A stretch of 64,000 nt of DNA from Neodiprion pinetum (taxonomy: Eukaryota; Arthropoda; Insecta; Hymenoptera; Diprionidae): the NCBI RefSeq assembly GCF_021155775.2, contig NC_060233.1:35805077-35869076 (forward strand). The letters run 5' to 3'. Below the pieces are notes generated by a model. That model saw only the letters and a list, made by a program, of their open reading frames with translations, searched no databases and was not told the origin of the DNA. Positions 50,101 to 62,880 of this stretch are shown here, one piece after another. Position numbers and translations under genes: made by a program. Position 1 is the stretch's first letter. Every line of letters starts with the position of its first letter.

Positions 50101-52300
50101 CGAAAAATTATTATAGACTTAACCGCGTGACGTAACGGCGTGTAATCCGATCCTCCGCGATGCGCAGATTCTAAATTATGAATTATGGATATATTATAAA
50201 AAGTTCGGTGATAATCAACGGTAAGCATCATTGAATGGGAACAAGTTCGTTAAGCGTACGGAGAAAGAAAAAAAAAAAAAAAAATTAACACGCGCTGTAT
50301 TTACCTTGGAAGTTACGACAAGGAGTTTGCTCAAGTAAACGCGAAATAATAATGTTGTTGTACTTGAATTATCTCTATACTTATACAACCCGATCTCTGA
50401 AGCATAATATATCAATTAAGGTTTATTATGTCGAGTAGGAACGAATTAATCTTGAAAATTAATATCACGCTCGTAAATAATTAATTTTCGTTAATTTCGA
50501 ATCAGCAAATTTTCACCCCTTGCCTCGTCCGACTGCAGCAGGCATCTGCGGTGAAATACTTCGGGGTAGCTATACCCCGTACAACCCCTGTAAAGATGGA
50601 AGTTTGAAGCGGTGCGAGGAGCTTAGCCGGTTTTCGCACCCGCTCGTTCCTCTTTCTCTTTCCTCGACGCGTTTGTTGAATCGTGTAACACCGGCACTCG
50701 AACAAACACAGACGTTTAACGCTGACGTGGGTGGACGAATGCATTGTTAGCGGCGAAGGATACGATGTTTAATTCACACGCCAAGGTTCGCTTGAATTAA
50801 AGCTGGATAATAAAAGCTCCGCCTCGCTCCTCCGCCATGCACCATCGTCGCGATACGGATATGACACTTCGTGCTTTCTTTCATTCTTCCTTTTTATTTC
50901 CACAGTTTTCTCGTCAGGGCACGTCGACTCTGCGTTCAACGGCACTCGATCGGCATTTCATCGTTTCAGTTTCTGACTAGCGGAGCGGTTGAAGTCTGCT
51001 ATTGAACCGTATCACGTAAGCTTGTTACCCGATTATCAAATTGTATGAAAAATTATTGAATTCGGTAGTACGACAATTATGTACGCGTGAACTGGAATTT
51101 TCTATTCCAGGAAAACCAGGCTGAGTTGATAAATATTTGATTCACCGGGTAATTAAGGTTATATAACTATATTTATACACAATACCGTTGATCCGGTTTT
51201 GTATATATTCCAGATCCGTCTATGTGTATGTATGTGGATAGATATAATTACCCTGCAACTCGACCTGAACGAATTGTGCAACTCGATCACCAGGCGAATA
51301 GGAAATCCATGTCTTTGTCATGCCTGCTGTATTTATAAAGTTTGCTCGAATCGGATTACATACCTAGCGTATTTAAACGTGGAGGGTAATTCTGGAAATA
51401 GGAGGTAAATTGGCGCCGCTTGTTAATATGGCAAAAATATTGATTCCGGTCGGGTTAGGACGTATCCACTGCACGCGGAGGGCTGATACGGGTGGTTTAA
51501 GAAATCCCTATTGTCCGATTATTGTACACGCTGACAATTGCTATTTGCGTACAATGCCGGTATGCGGGAGAGCAGTTGACTTACCCGGGGAGTAAGTCAG
51601 GCCCGCGAACCTCCCGCATAGATTCAGGGGAAATTTAAATTTATCCGAAACTTTGTCTTGTAAGTTGTATAACTGGATGCGAATTGAAAAGCCATACATT
51701 TCTCGTACAATTGACTCATCTCTGTAACGCAAACTTTGTGAATGTACGTCATTAACAACTCTCGTCGAACGTGTGTCTGTTCTCCCCGTTTCACCCCGCC
51801 CCGCCCCGCATCTACATACACACACATCCCGGATCCCCGTGCATTCAACCACCCTCGAGAGAACCCGGCCGGGGATCGAGGAGTCGCTCTCGAAGGCGAG
51901 ACAAGGCCGGCTAATCTAAATAATGAAATACAGTTAATCAAAGGATTAATGAGCGCCGAAGAAGCATAATGAATTATGAATAGCATTTATTATTCGAGAA
52001 CCGAAGTAGGTACAGAGCTAAATATAATAATATAAAACGGCGACGGGTCCGGGTTTATGCCGGCATACCGTCGACGGTGTATGTATTATAGCTGCGGGGT
52101 TAAGGGTGCAAAACGAGGGGGGGTCGAGTCGGGTGGTTCCGACCGAGCGAGACGCGGGCAAAACTTTGTCTCGCGTTTCTATTTGCATAAAATCGTCGTA
52201 GCCGGCGCCTCCGAAGATAATGAAATGAAACTAAACAAATAATGTAGATGCTAAACATTAATTACGCTCTCGAAGCCGCGGCGATGGGAGGGAGCGAGCA
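44596..52300. other. Upstream non-coding DNA
   Basis: C15 at 44621-44635, GAGAG-rich stretch at 45075-45122, TA/CA repeats near 45488-45520 and 47110-47140, GATCAC hexamers at about 46263-46290, TC repeat at 49861-49880, octamer at 52181. No gene is supported. Confidence 0.5.
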
Positions 52301-52370
52301 ACGAGTGAAAGGGACAAAGAGGGAAAGAGAGAAAGAGGGAAAGAGAGAAAGAGAGAAAGAGAGAAAGAGA
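52301..52370. repeat. GAAAGAGG/GAGAAA repeat
   Basis: Purine-only imperfect 8-10 bp repeats on the plus strand. Confidence 0.85.
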
Positions 52371-55300
52371 TCTCTATGGCCGGGTGCAGACTCGCAAAGG
52401 GGTCCTTGCCGCGGAGAATGGCGGGGTTGGGCAAAATTAAAATGGGATGAGTCGAGCCGAAGCTTAGGAAATGGGTGAGAGGGAATATTAAGAAATCGTT
52501 TAGGAAGTTTAAATCAGAGACACTACTGCGAGCCGAGCGGCAGATAGAGAGAGCGCTTAATCTCTACTTCCCTTTTAAGCTTGCAGTGTAGTATAAGGTA
52601 TGCGCGAAGGAGATGAGTAGGCGTCGCTCGCAACTTTCACCTAACAAACTCACGCCGAATCCAAAGCGGTTTACGGAAGGCACCGGCTGACAACTCGGTG
52701 AGTAAAAGGCTCGAGGAGATCGTCGCCAAATAAATTTCATAATTCATAAGTCGCTTTCCATGCCCGTATGCGTTATACGCGTATAATAAATCGCCCGATG
52801 GAAAAGTATCGAGGGAGAGACGAGTCGGGAGGACTGACGGATGGGAAACGTTTCCTTGACACTTTGTGAAACCGGCATCTGCAACTCGTTTGCAGGTAAG
52901 GCGCGCGTTTACATCTGATTTTCAATCAGATCTTGACGCTGTGTCGATGTGACTGCAATAAATTACACCGGTGTATTTACAAGCTTAAGTTAAACGTTCC
53001 TCTTCTCGGTACGTGTACGTATATGCAACCTGCGTACAGCGTAACGTAAAATGTAAAAGTAATTTATCCGCGAAATTCCCCGATACCGGGAGTAAGATAA
53101 ACAGTTTCCATTAAATTTTGTCCGCTTCGGAGATGTATAAGATCGCGGAGAAACCGGCGGAGTAGCCGCGGACATTGATGGACAAGCTGAGCTTATATGG
53201 CTGTCGAGGGGACCGGGAGAATCATGTACCGCGGTTTACATATTTATGTTATGACTTGGCCGTACTCGATTTAATTGACTGGCTTGCCATAAAGTTGCGA
53301 ATATTACGCGGCGTCGTACGCCGTGCGCAACGAATATTTAGAATAAATTTCAATAAATATTGATTAGGGAAGAATACATAACAGAGAGATTGGCAATTTT
53401 CCTCCGATTTCCAATGGTAATGCCCGGCGAATCGGGCCGTTTTCGAATCTCCTCGACTCCTCGCTACCAGCTCAATCGACGTCGCTTATAACCGTCGTTT
53501 AATACGGCGGCGCGCTGCTTATACTTGCAATGCCGTCCTCGTATATCCCGCTCACCTCGATGTACACGCACACACATGTCATACCTTACGCTGCCCCGCA
53601 TCTTTAGCAAAAGTTGAACGATCACTCTCTCACGGGAACATTCGCGAGGCAGACGGTTGCCGGACGAACGACGAAGTATATTTTTGACAATTTTTATCAA
53701 ATTATTCGAGGAATTTTCGACCCGTGCCGGATCCAGAGATACGCGGCCATCCGCAAAAGGTGATATGCACGGAACGAGGAAACGCGTCGGGAATGGCTAG
53801 AAAAAAGTAAATACCGCGACAGGACGGACCGTTCCGGAATGATCTAGATGCGCATAAAGTAGACAAACTGGAACCATTTGTCTGTTTCCCTACGCGAAAC
53901 TCGAGTGGATGGACACTGGTTTATTTCAGGGATAATCCAAACAAATGTACTCGGTAGCTCGCGAGTAAATAACATGCAAATTCTGTAATGCTCGGTGACC
54001 GATGACTTCGCTCCGGCCTTACAGTCACGACAGTTTCGACCATCCAGTGATTCTCTCTCGATCTTTTCCCTTCTCCGTTGCGATCCCTGTCATTCGTCCC
54101 GCGAACTCTTTTCCCCGATTTTCTCATCTGAAATTTGTCACGAGTCGGATATATTACGAGACACGCAAACTACGCCGGGGATTGATTAACCGGCAAATAG
54201 TACAACAACTTGTCCGAGTGGCAAGACCAATCCGAGTCAGGGTTGGGCTGCTTGTGTCGGATGAGTAAGCCTCCTTTAAGCTGAGCAAGAGAATTACGGG
54301 GGTGGTGGTGAGAGGGTTAGCAGATGGGGTGTTGGCCAGTGGCTATCTCAGACTTCCCTCGTCTTGCAGTCCCTGGTCCATCCCATCTTCATCTCCCCCG
54401 CGACGTCTCTCCGACGCCCGAAGTTCCCGCAGCTCCGGTTCCAACCCCCGCCTGCATCCTTCGTCCACCTCTTCGGGATGTTCGCCACCCCCTTAGTTTC
54501 CGACTAGATCGATTGTTATGCATAGCCTGTATTTGCCCACCGACTCTCCATCTCCCCTCCTCCCCTCTTCTCTCACTCGCTCTCTCTCTCTCTCTCCAGG
54601 CTTGACCGCCCCCGCTCAACTCGACTCAAGAGTTGACCACCGACCGTTCCGCAGAAGGGTCTCCCTCGGACTACTGCAAATGCGAAGAAGGCAATTTCGT
54701 CCAGACAATGAAATTAGATGCGTTTGCTTTTAAGGAAAGCGTAGGATACCCACGTCGACTCGTTCTTGCAACACGTAATGTTAACCATACACATGTAAAC
54801 TGTGCTCCACCGTTTGCTCACCCTGGTCAGCTACTTCGAAGAAATTCAATGCAGTCTGCAATCACGTACTGCAGTACGATCGAGAAAGAAATTATCCTTC
54901 CAATTGAACTTTCCAATATTCGTAAAAACTACGAAACTGCGAGGATGTTCCGAGAATTTGAACCGGAGGTTAGATTTTGTCTTCTTTGTTTCGGCAGAAA
55001 AGTGTTTCAATAAGGGAAAGACCGCAGGGTTCGCCTCTCTTCTTCTGGCAGAATAATATTACCAAGAATCCATGGTTCCGACTTCTTCTCCTTGCTTCCG
55101 ATTTACCTTCGAAATTTGCCTCGTAATTCCGCGCAAAGCTCGCAAGCACAGAACGGCTGATTTCGCTCAACGAGACGACATTATCGAATGGTGAAGTCCT
55201 GGAAGTGGCAGCAGCGTACATACTCAGTTGGGCACAATGTGTCGCGGGAAATTTTAGTAGAATTGGTAATTAACGGTGGGTATATTCAACTGGGAAACAG

Positions 55301-58300
55301 GCTGGCTGGGGCACTAAGAAACTCTCAGACAACTAGTCGCGACTCCGTAACTCCGTTCCATAGTTCGGGAACAGCGGCAGCTGACGTTCCTACCGGTGGT
55401 AGGGACACCGCGAGGTCCGAGCCTTCGACGTCCAACGTCCGACGTTCGACCCTAGAATGTTTATTCTTGGTAGGGTTGGCGAGGTTCGGCACTCGGTGCA
55501 AACACCGAAATGCAAATTAGGATTACCCCACGCGGAGTTTGCTATTAACCTGAATTATTCGAGTCTTAATGATGGCTTAGGATCCCGCCCACTGATCTGA
55601 GGGATTAAGTCCGTGAATATTGCCTGCCGTAATGAACAGCTATACGAATTAGGTCCTCGTCGAAGGGTATTAAAAAACAGCGTCGACAGGCCTAAACGCC
55701 GTACGCCGGAAACTTATTTACTCAATCTTCGCTACCGCTGTTCTCTGTTCTCTCCGTCGCCCACGGAGCTGTCGATAATTTTTGGATTTGATTAACCCTG
55801 CGCATATTTGAATCGTAGAACAATCGATCATCTTATCTTAAATATTTTGTTACCGGTGAGGCGCTCTAATAGCACATCCGGTTTACCCGAGTTCTCGAAA
55901 TGATCCGGTAACCAGATACGAGTGAAAACAATGGGGGTAAAAATAGATATTAATTAAGGTGTGAATTTCGCGTCATTTCGCTTCTGTGTCGATCATTGCT
56001 TCTTCACCGTTTCGCCGTTAACGTTCCCGTTACAACAAAGAGGTTCCTCGATGGGTATCGAAGGTGCTTTGAACGCGAGTCGCAAAGGTCGAGCTTCGCT
56101 GGTGGGGTGTTCGGAGAGACTTCCGCCATCCGGGATAGAACGGGGCTGTTTTTCCACCACCAGTTGCTCGCGGCACCCACGAATCTCCGCCTCTCACCAC
56201 CGCCAACGAGAGCGAGAACGAGGGTGGGAAAGAGAGCGTTGGCTCTGCCATAAAAGTCCCAAACTCTGCCTCCGCCGCTCAACGTTCCGATACCAAACAA
56301 GAAATCTGGGTCAGAAGATGAACGCCAAACGGCGTTGTCCGGTATTCCAACGGAACAACTCCTTTTTATTCATCGCTTTATTGAAGAGTCAATAAACTTC
56401 CGTAAACTTCTCGCACAACACTCAACAGTTTCACCGTAAAAAGTGCAAAAACAGTATGCTCTTCAGTTGCCACGAGGAAAAGGTGACCGCAGGATTCGCG
56501 GGGCTCGATTGCATCCGTACCGTAATGAAAAAAAAACAGCTCGCGTAGTTCTTACCCTGAATGAGATAAGAGTTGGGCAAGGTGACGACGACCACCACCA
56601 CCACCACCACCACCACCACCACCACCTTCGCTGAAGCTTTTTCTTATCAACGAATCGTTCGTTCGAGAGGAGAAAGGAGAGAGGAGAAAGGAGAGAAGAG
56701 AGGAGAAAAGAGGACTGGAGAGTAGGGGTGGCAATTGTAACTGACGTGTGTCCGGTAAGAGCAAAGGAGCTTTGGTGTGGGCTGACGTCGGATGGGTTGA
56801 GTGTCCAGGTCGTAGTTGGAGGGTCGTTTATTGATCTCTCAAGTCCGAACCGCGCCGCGTGTACTCGGGACCTAACCCCATTCGCCCCCATCGTCCCATC
56901 CTCGCCCCTCGACTATACGTTTCCACCCCCGTTGACTGGCCGCAACCACCCTCCGTAGCCGCACTCCGAGACACTGGACATAACGACTGCCTCAGCCTCC
57001 TTCTACCTTATTCCAACCATTCGAGAAACGGGTTCCCAACTTAGAGTCATTAACGGAGAGAGATGAGCGGCGAACTGGGAGGGTTACCAAACTCGAGAGA
57101 TGGTCCAACACGTTAAAGCGCCCGGTCGACTCATTGCCGGAAGCAGAACACCCGGGTTCCATCCACAGATTTTTACAACGGTACATACTTCCAACGAATC
57201 AGGCTACCGCGGATGGTGGTCAATATACACCCTTGAAACAAGGGTCGTCATTTTCGCCGGAGAATAAAACCGAGTCCGTAATGGCGAGTGGCTATCAGGT
57301 CGAGGGAGCGAAGAAGCGGCTTGAGTCCAGGCGTTGGAAGCCGTTCGAGCGTTCCTTGGACGTTGAGAACCTCGTTCCGTCCAAGGAGGGTTGCTAGTTG
57401 CAGATAACTTATTCCTCCCAACGGCCACCCACCGCCGCCCAGCTTTTCCCGGTGTTTCCCCGCTTCGCGACCCTCGGACGTACAACCCTCATCTACATCT
57501 TGGCCGTCGAGCGAGCGGTCGCTCATCTTGTTCCACCGCCCTGCAGCGTACTCGAAGATGGCTCTCACCTCGCACCTACGACGCCATGTCCGGCGGAAAA
57601 GCGGGCTGGTCTCACGGTGGAATACCTCCACCTCCGCGGTACAGGTTGTCGATAAATTTAGGAAACGCGGCCCTCCTCCCGCTTGGCACGATTTAATGTA
57701 GGAGGTGATGAATAAGAATGTAGGAGGGTACGTGTAGCCTCTCCAGAGCTGCTCGAGCGTTGTTGCCTGCGTCTCGGGCGTTGTACGCCCGGTCAGTTTA
57801 ACGCGGAGCTATATGTCGTTTTTGATTATCGTTGGAAAGAACGACTTGACGGAGAATCGGGCAACCGCCCAAGAAAACCGCGCTGAGTGTTTTCCGGCCC
57901 GATTCCGAACGCCGTTTTACTTACGGTTGGCACGCCATTTCCCCGTTTCAATTTCTCGGCCCCGTGCCAAGACAACAACTCGATTGATGCGTCGTTCTTT
58001 TCAACATCGGTCAATTTTCTTACGATAAATTTCCTTCTTTGGTAATAATCTAGGCTGTTCCGAACCTCGATATAACCTCTTTTTCACCAAGTTTCGCGTA
58101 AGGTGAATGCGTACGATGTATTATGGCGAACAAAAGGTCCGCCGGTGTATAGCTGCATGTAGGCTAACAAAATTTAACTTCTAATTAAGAAGCGGGAAGG
58201 ATGAATCTATTATCTCAGGGCTTACCAGAGCAAATACACCGGCATTAATGTCACCGGTGTTACCAACATACGGACACGGGCGAATATACGTGTTCATTAG

Positions 58301-61300
58301 GCGTATTTACTGTTTAGCATTTCAAATTTGGCCAGCGGCAGCGATACAGACGTATATATACGCATACGTATGCATATATGTATAGACGCACATTCAGGCT
58401 GAGCGGGGATAACCCTTTTGGCAATCAAATATTTTAATTTAATCGCCCCGCTAATGATCTGGCTTACATTCTGTATACGTGGGTGTACAGTCGTTTCTTT
58501 CTTCCTACCTACCTCTTCATTCGCATCTCGCAACCAAAATCATACGAAGAATCACGTGTACGCGTTCTGGGGCCTTTCACTGATTACGTCACTGTACGAG
58601 CTCAAGTACTATCCGCTATGAGGATCCTTACAATGTACCCTGTTTCTTTGTAGAGACGAGTATAATGAGTTGACTTAAATAAAATAAAATAAAAATAATT
58701 AGAAACGCAAAGGCAAGACGGGGGAATTCAGCCGGGTTGGAATAGTATATGTTCTTTCTGGAATATCGCTTTGAAGTTTGACACCCCGGGAAGAGACCGT
58801 TGTACCTTTTCAACGAATCCCAACGTGACCGTAAATCTGACCTAACGAGTAACGAGTGAAAATCGTTTTCACCGATCGATGGAAATTCGTAGGGTTTGGA
58901 AAATGCGAATCGTTATTAGAGTCCGATATTCGGTGTTCGAAGAAGAGGTCGCCGGGATCGCGGTACGAGGGGTCAAAGGAGCGAACCCGAAAAGCGTCAA
59001 TGGAGAGTGAGTGCAGGTGACGGGGAAGTTCCGCGATTCGTACGTTGGGTTCATTAGGTTATTGAAACCTTAGTCGACGTAACTAGTAGGTGGTAGCCGT
59101 CTCGTCGGTGCGGAGGGGCTTCGTAATTCTCGGTGCCGGAGAGCGCCGGAGTGCCTAACGCAGCTCGTCTACTGGGACCAGAGACCTCGCCGTTTCTACT
59201 CGCGAGCAAACGGACGGCGGCCGGACGGATGGACGCACTTTGACAGAGAGCCACGTTACTGTTACAGGCTACTCGAGTTTGTATGCTAATACGAAACATT
59301 AATTAAACGTTCTGCGTTAACGGTGCAAAAGCTCTCGAGGTCGCCGGGACCAGCCGACGCGACGATTCGGACTCCGATGTCAATGGAAACATCACAACGC
59401 AAGTTCAACTCTCTTCGTCCGCGATCTCGAATTTGATCTGAAATATACCTAAATTTTCAGCTGTGCTTGCTTCATACTTTTTCAAATCCTTTGTCGTACC
59501 TGCGCGTTCGTATGATCATTGAAATTCCATCAGTTGCAGCACTTTAATATAGTTAGACGTTTCGGTGAAGTCGGGGATTTACCGAATGACAGCCGGCGGT
59601 TAGCCGACTCTGCTTCTGCTGCTTCTGCTGCTGCTGCACTGATGCGAAGCCGCAAAAGATCAGAGGAAAAATTTTCCCGCTCAGGTACAACGTATCTGCG
59701 GGAATTTCTTCCTGTGCCAGTATTCAATGCACACTCCGTGGATACGTAGGACTGCAGACTAGAATTGCAGGCGAATTTTACTAACTCGCGCGAATTTAAT
59801 TTTAAGCCGGAAGCCGGACGAATTCTACCCAAAGTCATGTTTCTATTTTCGTTATACGTACGTAATCTCCAGAGAATCAGATTACAGGAAAGTTCCACGA
59901 ATATTGCTGCAGGAATCCCGGGATTAATCATGCGATCCCGATCTTGAAACTGCGGTAGAAAATCACCAACTACGCTCGCATCATCGATGAGTTGGAGATA
60001 TATTTTGGCGATGCGTACGATAAATTGCAAAACTGCCTGCGCGGGATAATCAGCGAAGGAGTTTAATAGCAAAAACGACGATTAAAGGGGGAAGAAAATT
60101 TCGCGCTAATTAGGTTCTTCAATCGGTACGGTTATTATTGTTGCGTCGAGACCTAATTCGGAGACAGCTGCCAGTGAACGCTAATTAAAATACCTAATTG
60201 TGTCCATTAACATGGGACGAGATGCGGCCGCATATACATACACATGTGCGCGGGGTTATACAAGTTATACACGTTACACGCCAGCCGATCTCACAATCAG
60301 CTGCTTATGTGTACCAGTTTCTATAAATACACGACTCAATTAACATTTCTCGGGTTTCAGTTAAGAATTAAGAGACTGATGCTGCAGGGTTCTAAGATTC
60401 AAACCTCGGCTGCGTAACCCTGCCGCAATATAAAACGACGCGTCTACATCGTGTGTTACATACACACTTACATACGTATGTATGCGCGTATCTGTAAACC
60501 ATGCTTCAACGCGCTATCGGCTCCAATTACACCCATACAAATGCGTGATGTATTTAAAAATAACAATGACGAGGCTCTCTTGCAATAAGTTTCTCTCTCA
60601 GATAATACGTCGGTTGACCGTAACGTTTCGCGTTATTATACAGCGGCGCACATTTTATACCGGAGCGGGATTCATTAAGCTGCTTATACATGTTTTTATA
60701 CGTATCCACATATATGTGTATACATGTATATATGTATAGCGTTGCGCCATAAAATACAATAATTATAATGACAACAGCAACAACAATGATGATGGTAATA
60801 ACGGTGCTAATAAGGCTGATAAAAATAGGCTTATTCCGACGTTGCGCAATCAGATATTCCGAACCCTGCGCACAAACTCGACGTATTACCCGTGATTGTA
60901 ATTTCTCGCCGAAACGTACAGCCTACGTGGAGCAACCGATCCGACGACGAGGGGAACGCCGCCGTGCATCCAATCTGCGGCAAGAGAAATGGTGTATGTG
61001 TATAAATATCTCCAAGGCTGCATCCGAGTCGAACGAGCGCGGGCACAATGACTGACCGCCTACCTATAATAACGCAATGACTAATGATCGTACGATTCAA
61101 TTAACGATCTCAGCTCTGTTATAACTTTCGTACAACTCGAAGTGATGGGAGTGCGTTGAACCGGAAAAGGGTACGCAAGTCAATCGAACCTCGGGATCGG
61201 GGAATAAAGTTGAAAATTTTCATTACAAGAATCTCTGTCATTCGTTTGCCGTTTGAAAAATGACGAACTCGAGATTTTTATAAATCGGGCAACGTTCACT

Positions 61301-62320
61301 TCCGGTTGCGGGTAGAAGACGCAAGAGTGGAGGTCTAATGGCGCGGCAACTTAAACAAATAAATATAGTAAGCGCGGTGGGTTTAATTTATTTGTAATTA
61401 ACATAGACGCCGATGCGATCGCTGATTGGTTTCGGACCGTCTCTTTGTGCGAGAAGAGGCAGAGCGCTCAACGCCCGACACGGTTTCACGCTTTTTGCTA
61501 GCTTTGTTTTTTTTTTACACATCCCCGCCACTGGCAGCGGCCCTTCGTGATACGGTAAGTTAACTAACGAACGCGTGTCAGTTAATGACAAGCTTTTATT
61601 AGATCGGGAAAAGGATGTTTTTTCTCCAAATTTTTTTTTCTCTCAGTGTTTCTTTTTTTTACCTCTTACCGCCCTTTTTGTCTAACCAGAACTAGTTACC
61701 TGACTGAAAAGGAGTTTAGGAAACTGATCGTGGGTGTCGGTTCACCGAGGACACCACGCAGCCCGTCGTACAACACGAGCTGGCGTGTTGTGTATAAGTC
61801 AGAACACAGCGACGAGCAAGAAAAAGGCGGAAAGACAAGAGAAGAAAAAAACAAAAAAAAAAAATAGGAGACGAGCAACAGAGTTTGGCTACTGGATTCG
61901 AAGAGTTGTGAAAGAAGTGTCGATCGGTGTAATTGTGTAAATAAATTTACAAAGAACATTGCTCGAGCCTTTTTTGAACCTTGCAATATAGGACAGGTAC
62001 AATTTGCACTTAAACGATCGAACGATTCCGACAATAATCGGAAACACGTGAGGAAATCGGTGACCGCACATGCCGCGTGAAATACTTGTAACGAGGAAAC
62101 TCGTCCTGACGATCTGTTTTGCATTCTTCCTCGGGATGTAAAGGAGGTTTCTCACGTTTCATACGAATTCGAATAACACGTGGTGATATAATCAAGGTTA
62201 TTCCACTGACGTCAATGCACACGAGGGGTGCCGAGTATCGGTTTTCCCTGTTATACCTTATTTGCTTATGATTATCCGACAATCGTTCGATTTATCGACT
62301 AGCCAGCCTATATACTCACC
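52371..62320. other. Upstream non-coding DNA
   Basis: Octamers at 53974 and 55510, (ACC)12 at 56591-56626 with a neighbouring GGAGAA purine repeat (about 56665-56715), and TATACG-type repeats near 58345-58385 and 60690-60740. A 180-codon minus frame at 59530-60072 has no recognisable domain, and a frame of this length is expected by chance in a window of this size. Confidence 0.5.
56591..56626. repeat. (ACC)12 trinucleotide repeat
   Basis: Uninterrupted triplet repeat; no coding context visible. Confidence 0.95.
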
Positions 62321-62820
62321 CTGCACCATTCCCGAGCTTCTGATTTATTTCGACATTAATCAAGTTAATGATGCACCGGCAACCTTCGCCTCCCGTTTCG
62401 CTCGCCGACCCCCCCCCCCCCCCCCCTCACCTCCCTCACCCGCTATCCGCCCTCAGCCCTCTTCGGACCCCCCCCCCCCGCGTCACTCGGCAAACAGGAA
62501 ATGAGCATTTCGATCGAGATCAGTTGTGTACAATTAGTAACGCGGGAAAACTGGGCTACATCCCGTCGGGTACCTTGGAGCCCTATTTCGTATAAGTATA
62601 CGTATAACACACGTATTATATACAGTGTAAATGGACGTTGAAGGCAGCGAGTTATCGGACTATGTAACATGTGCATGCATAAGTAGGGAATCGGTAATTG
62701 CAGCGTAGAATAACTCTCGAGTTGAATTCGGGCACGGGATTAAACCGTATATAACCTGCTCCGTATACAATGTGTGTACACGTATACGGTACGTGTACGT
62801 AAGCAACGTCCGATACTCAC
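62321..62820. other. Non-coding stretch with two C-tracts
   Basis: C18 at 62409-62426 and C12 at 62468-62479 with CCCTCACC repeats between. Nothing coding is seen. Confidence 0.5.
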
Positions 62821-62874
62821 GATGACCGCCTTGGACGCACGGACCTTTCGAATTAACGAACAATCGTGACTCAC
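62821..62874 (-). other. pdm3: Candidate recursive-splice site / RS-exon upstream of pdm3
   Basis: On the minus strand a CTAAT branch-point match, a strong pyrimidine tract (CCTTTTGTTTCTTTCATG) and TTTCAG are followed immediately by GTGAGT. This is the (Y)nNCAG|GTRAGT form of a ratchet site. Another strong donor, ATC|GTGAGT, lies 54 nt further on. The 54 nt are open in phase 0-0 (VSHDCSLIRKVRASKAVI), which would join the exon at 22864 in frame, so a normal coding exon is the main alternative. Both readings require a pdm3 transcript from beyond about 62.9 kb and an intron of about 40 kb downstream. Confidence 0.4.
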
Positions 62875-62880
62875 CTGAAA

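Noticed and set aside
59530..60072. 180-codon minus frame with an Ala/Glu run
   Set aside because: No domain or homolog recognised. A frame of about this length is expected once by chance at this base composition.
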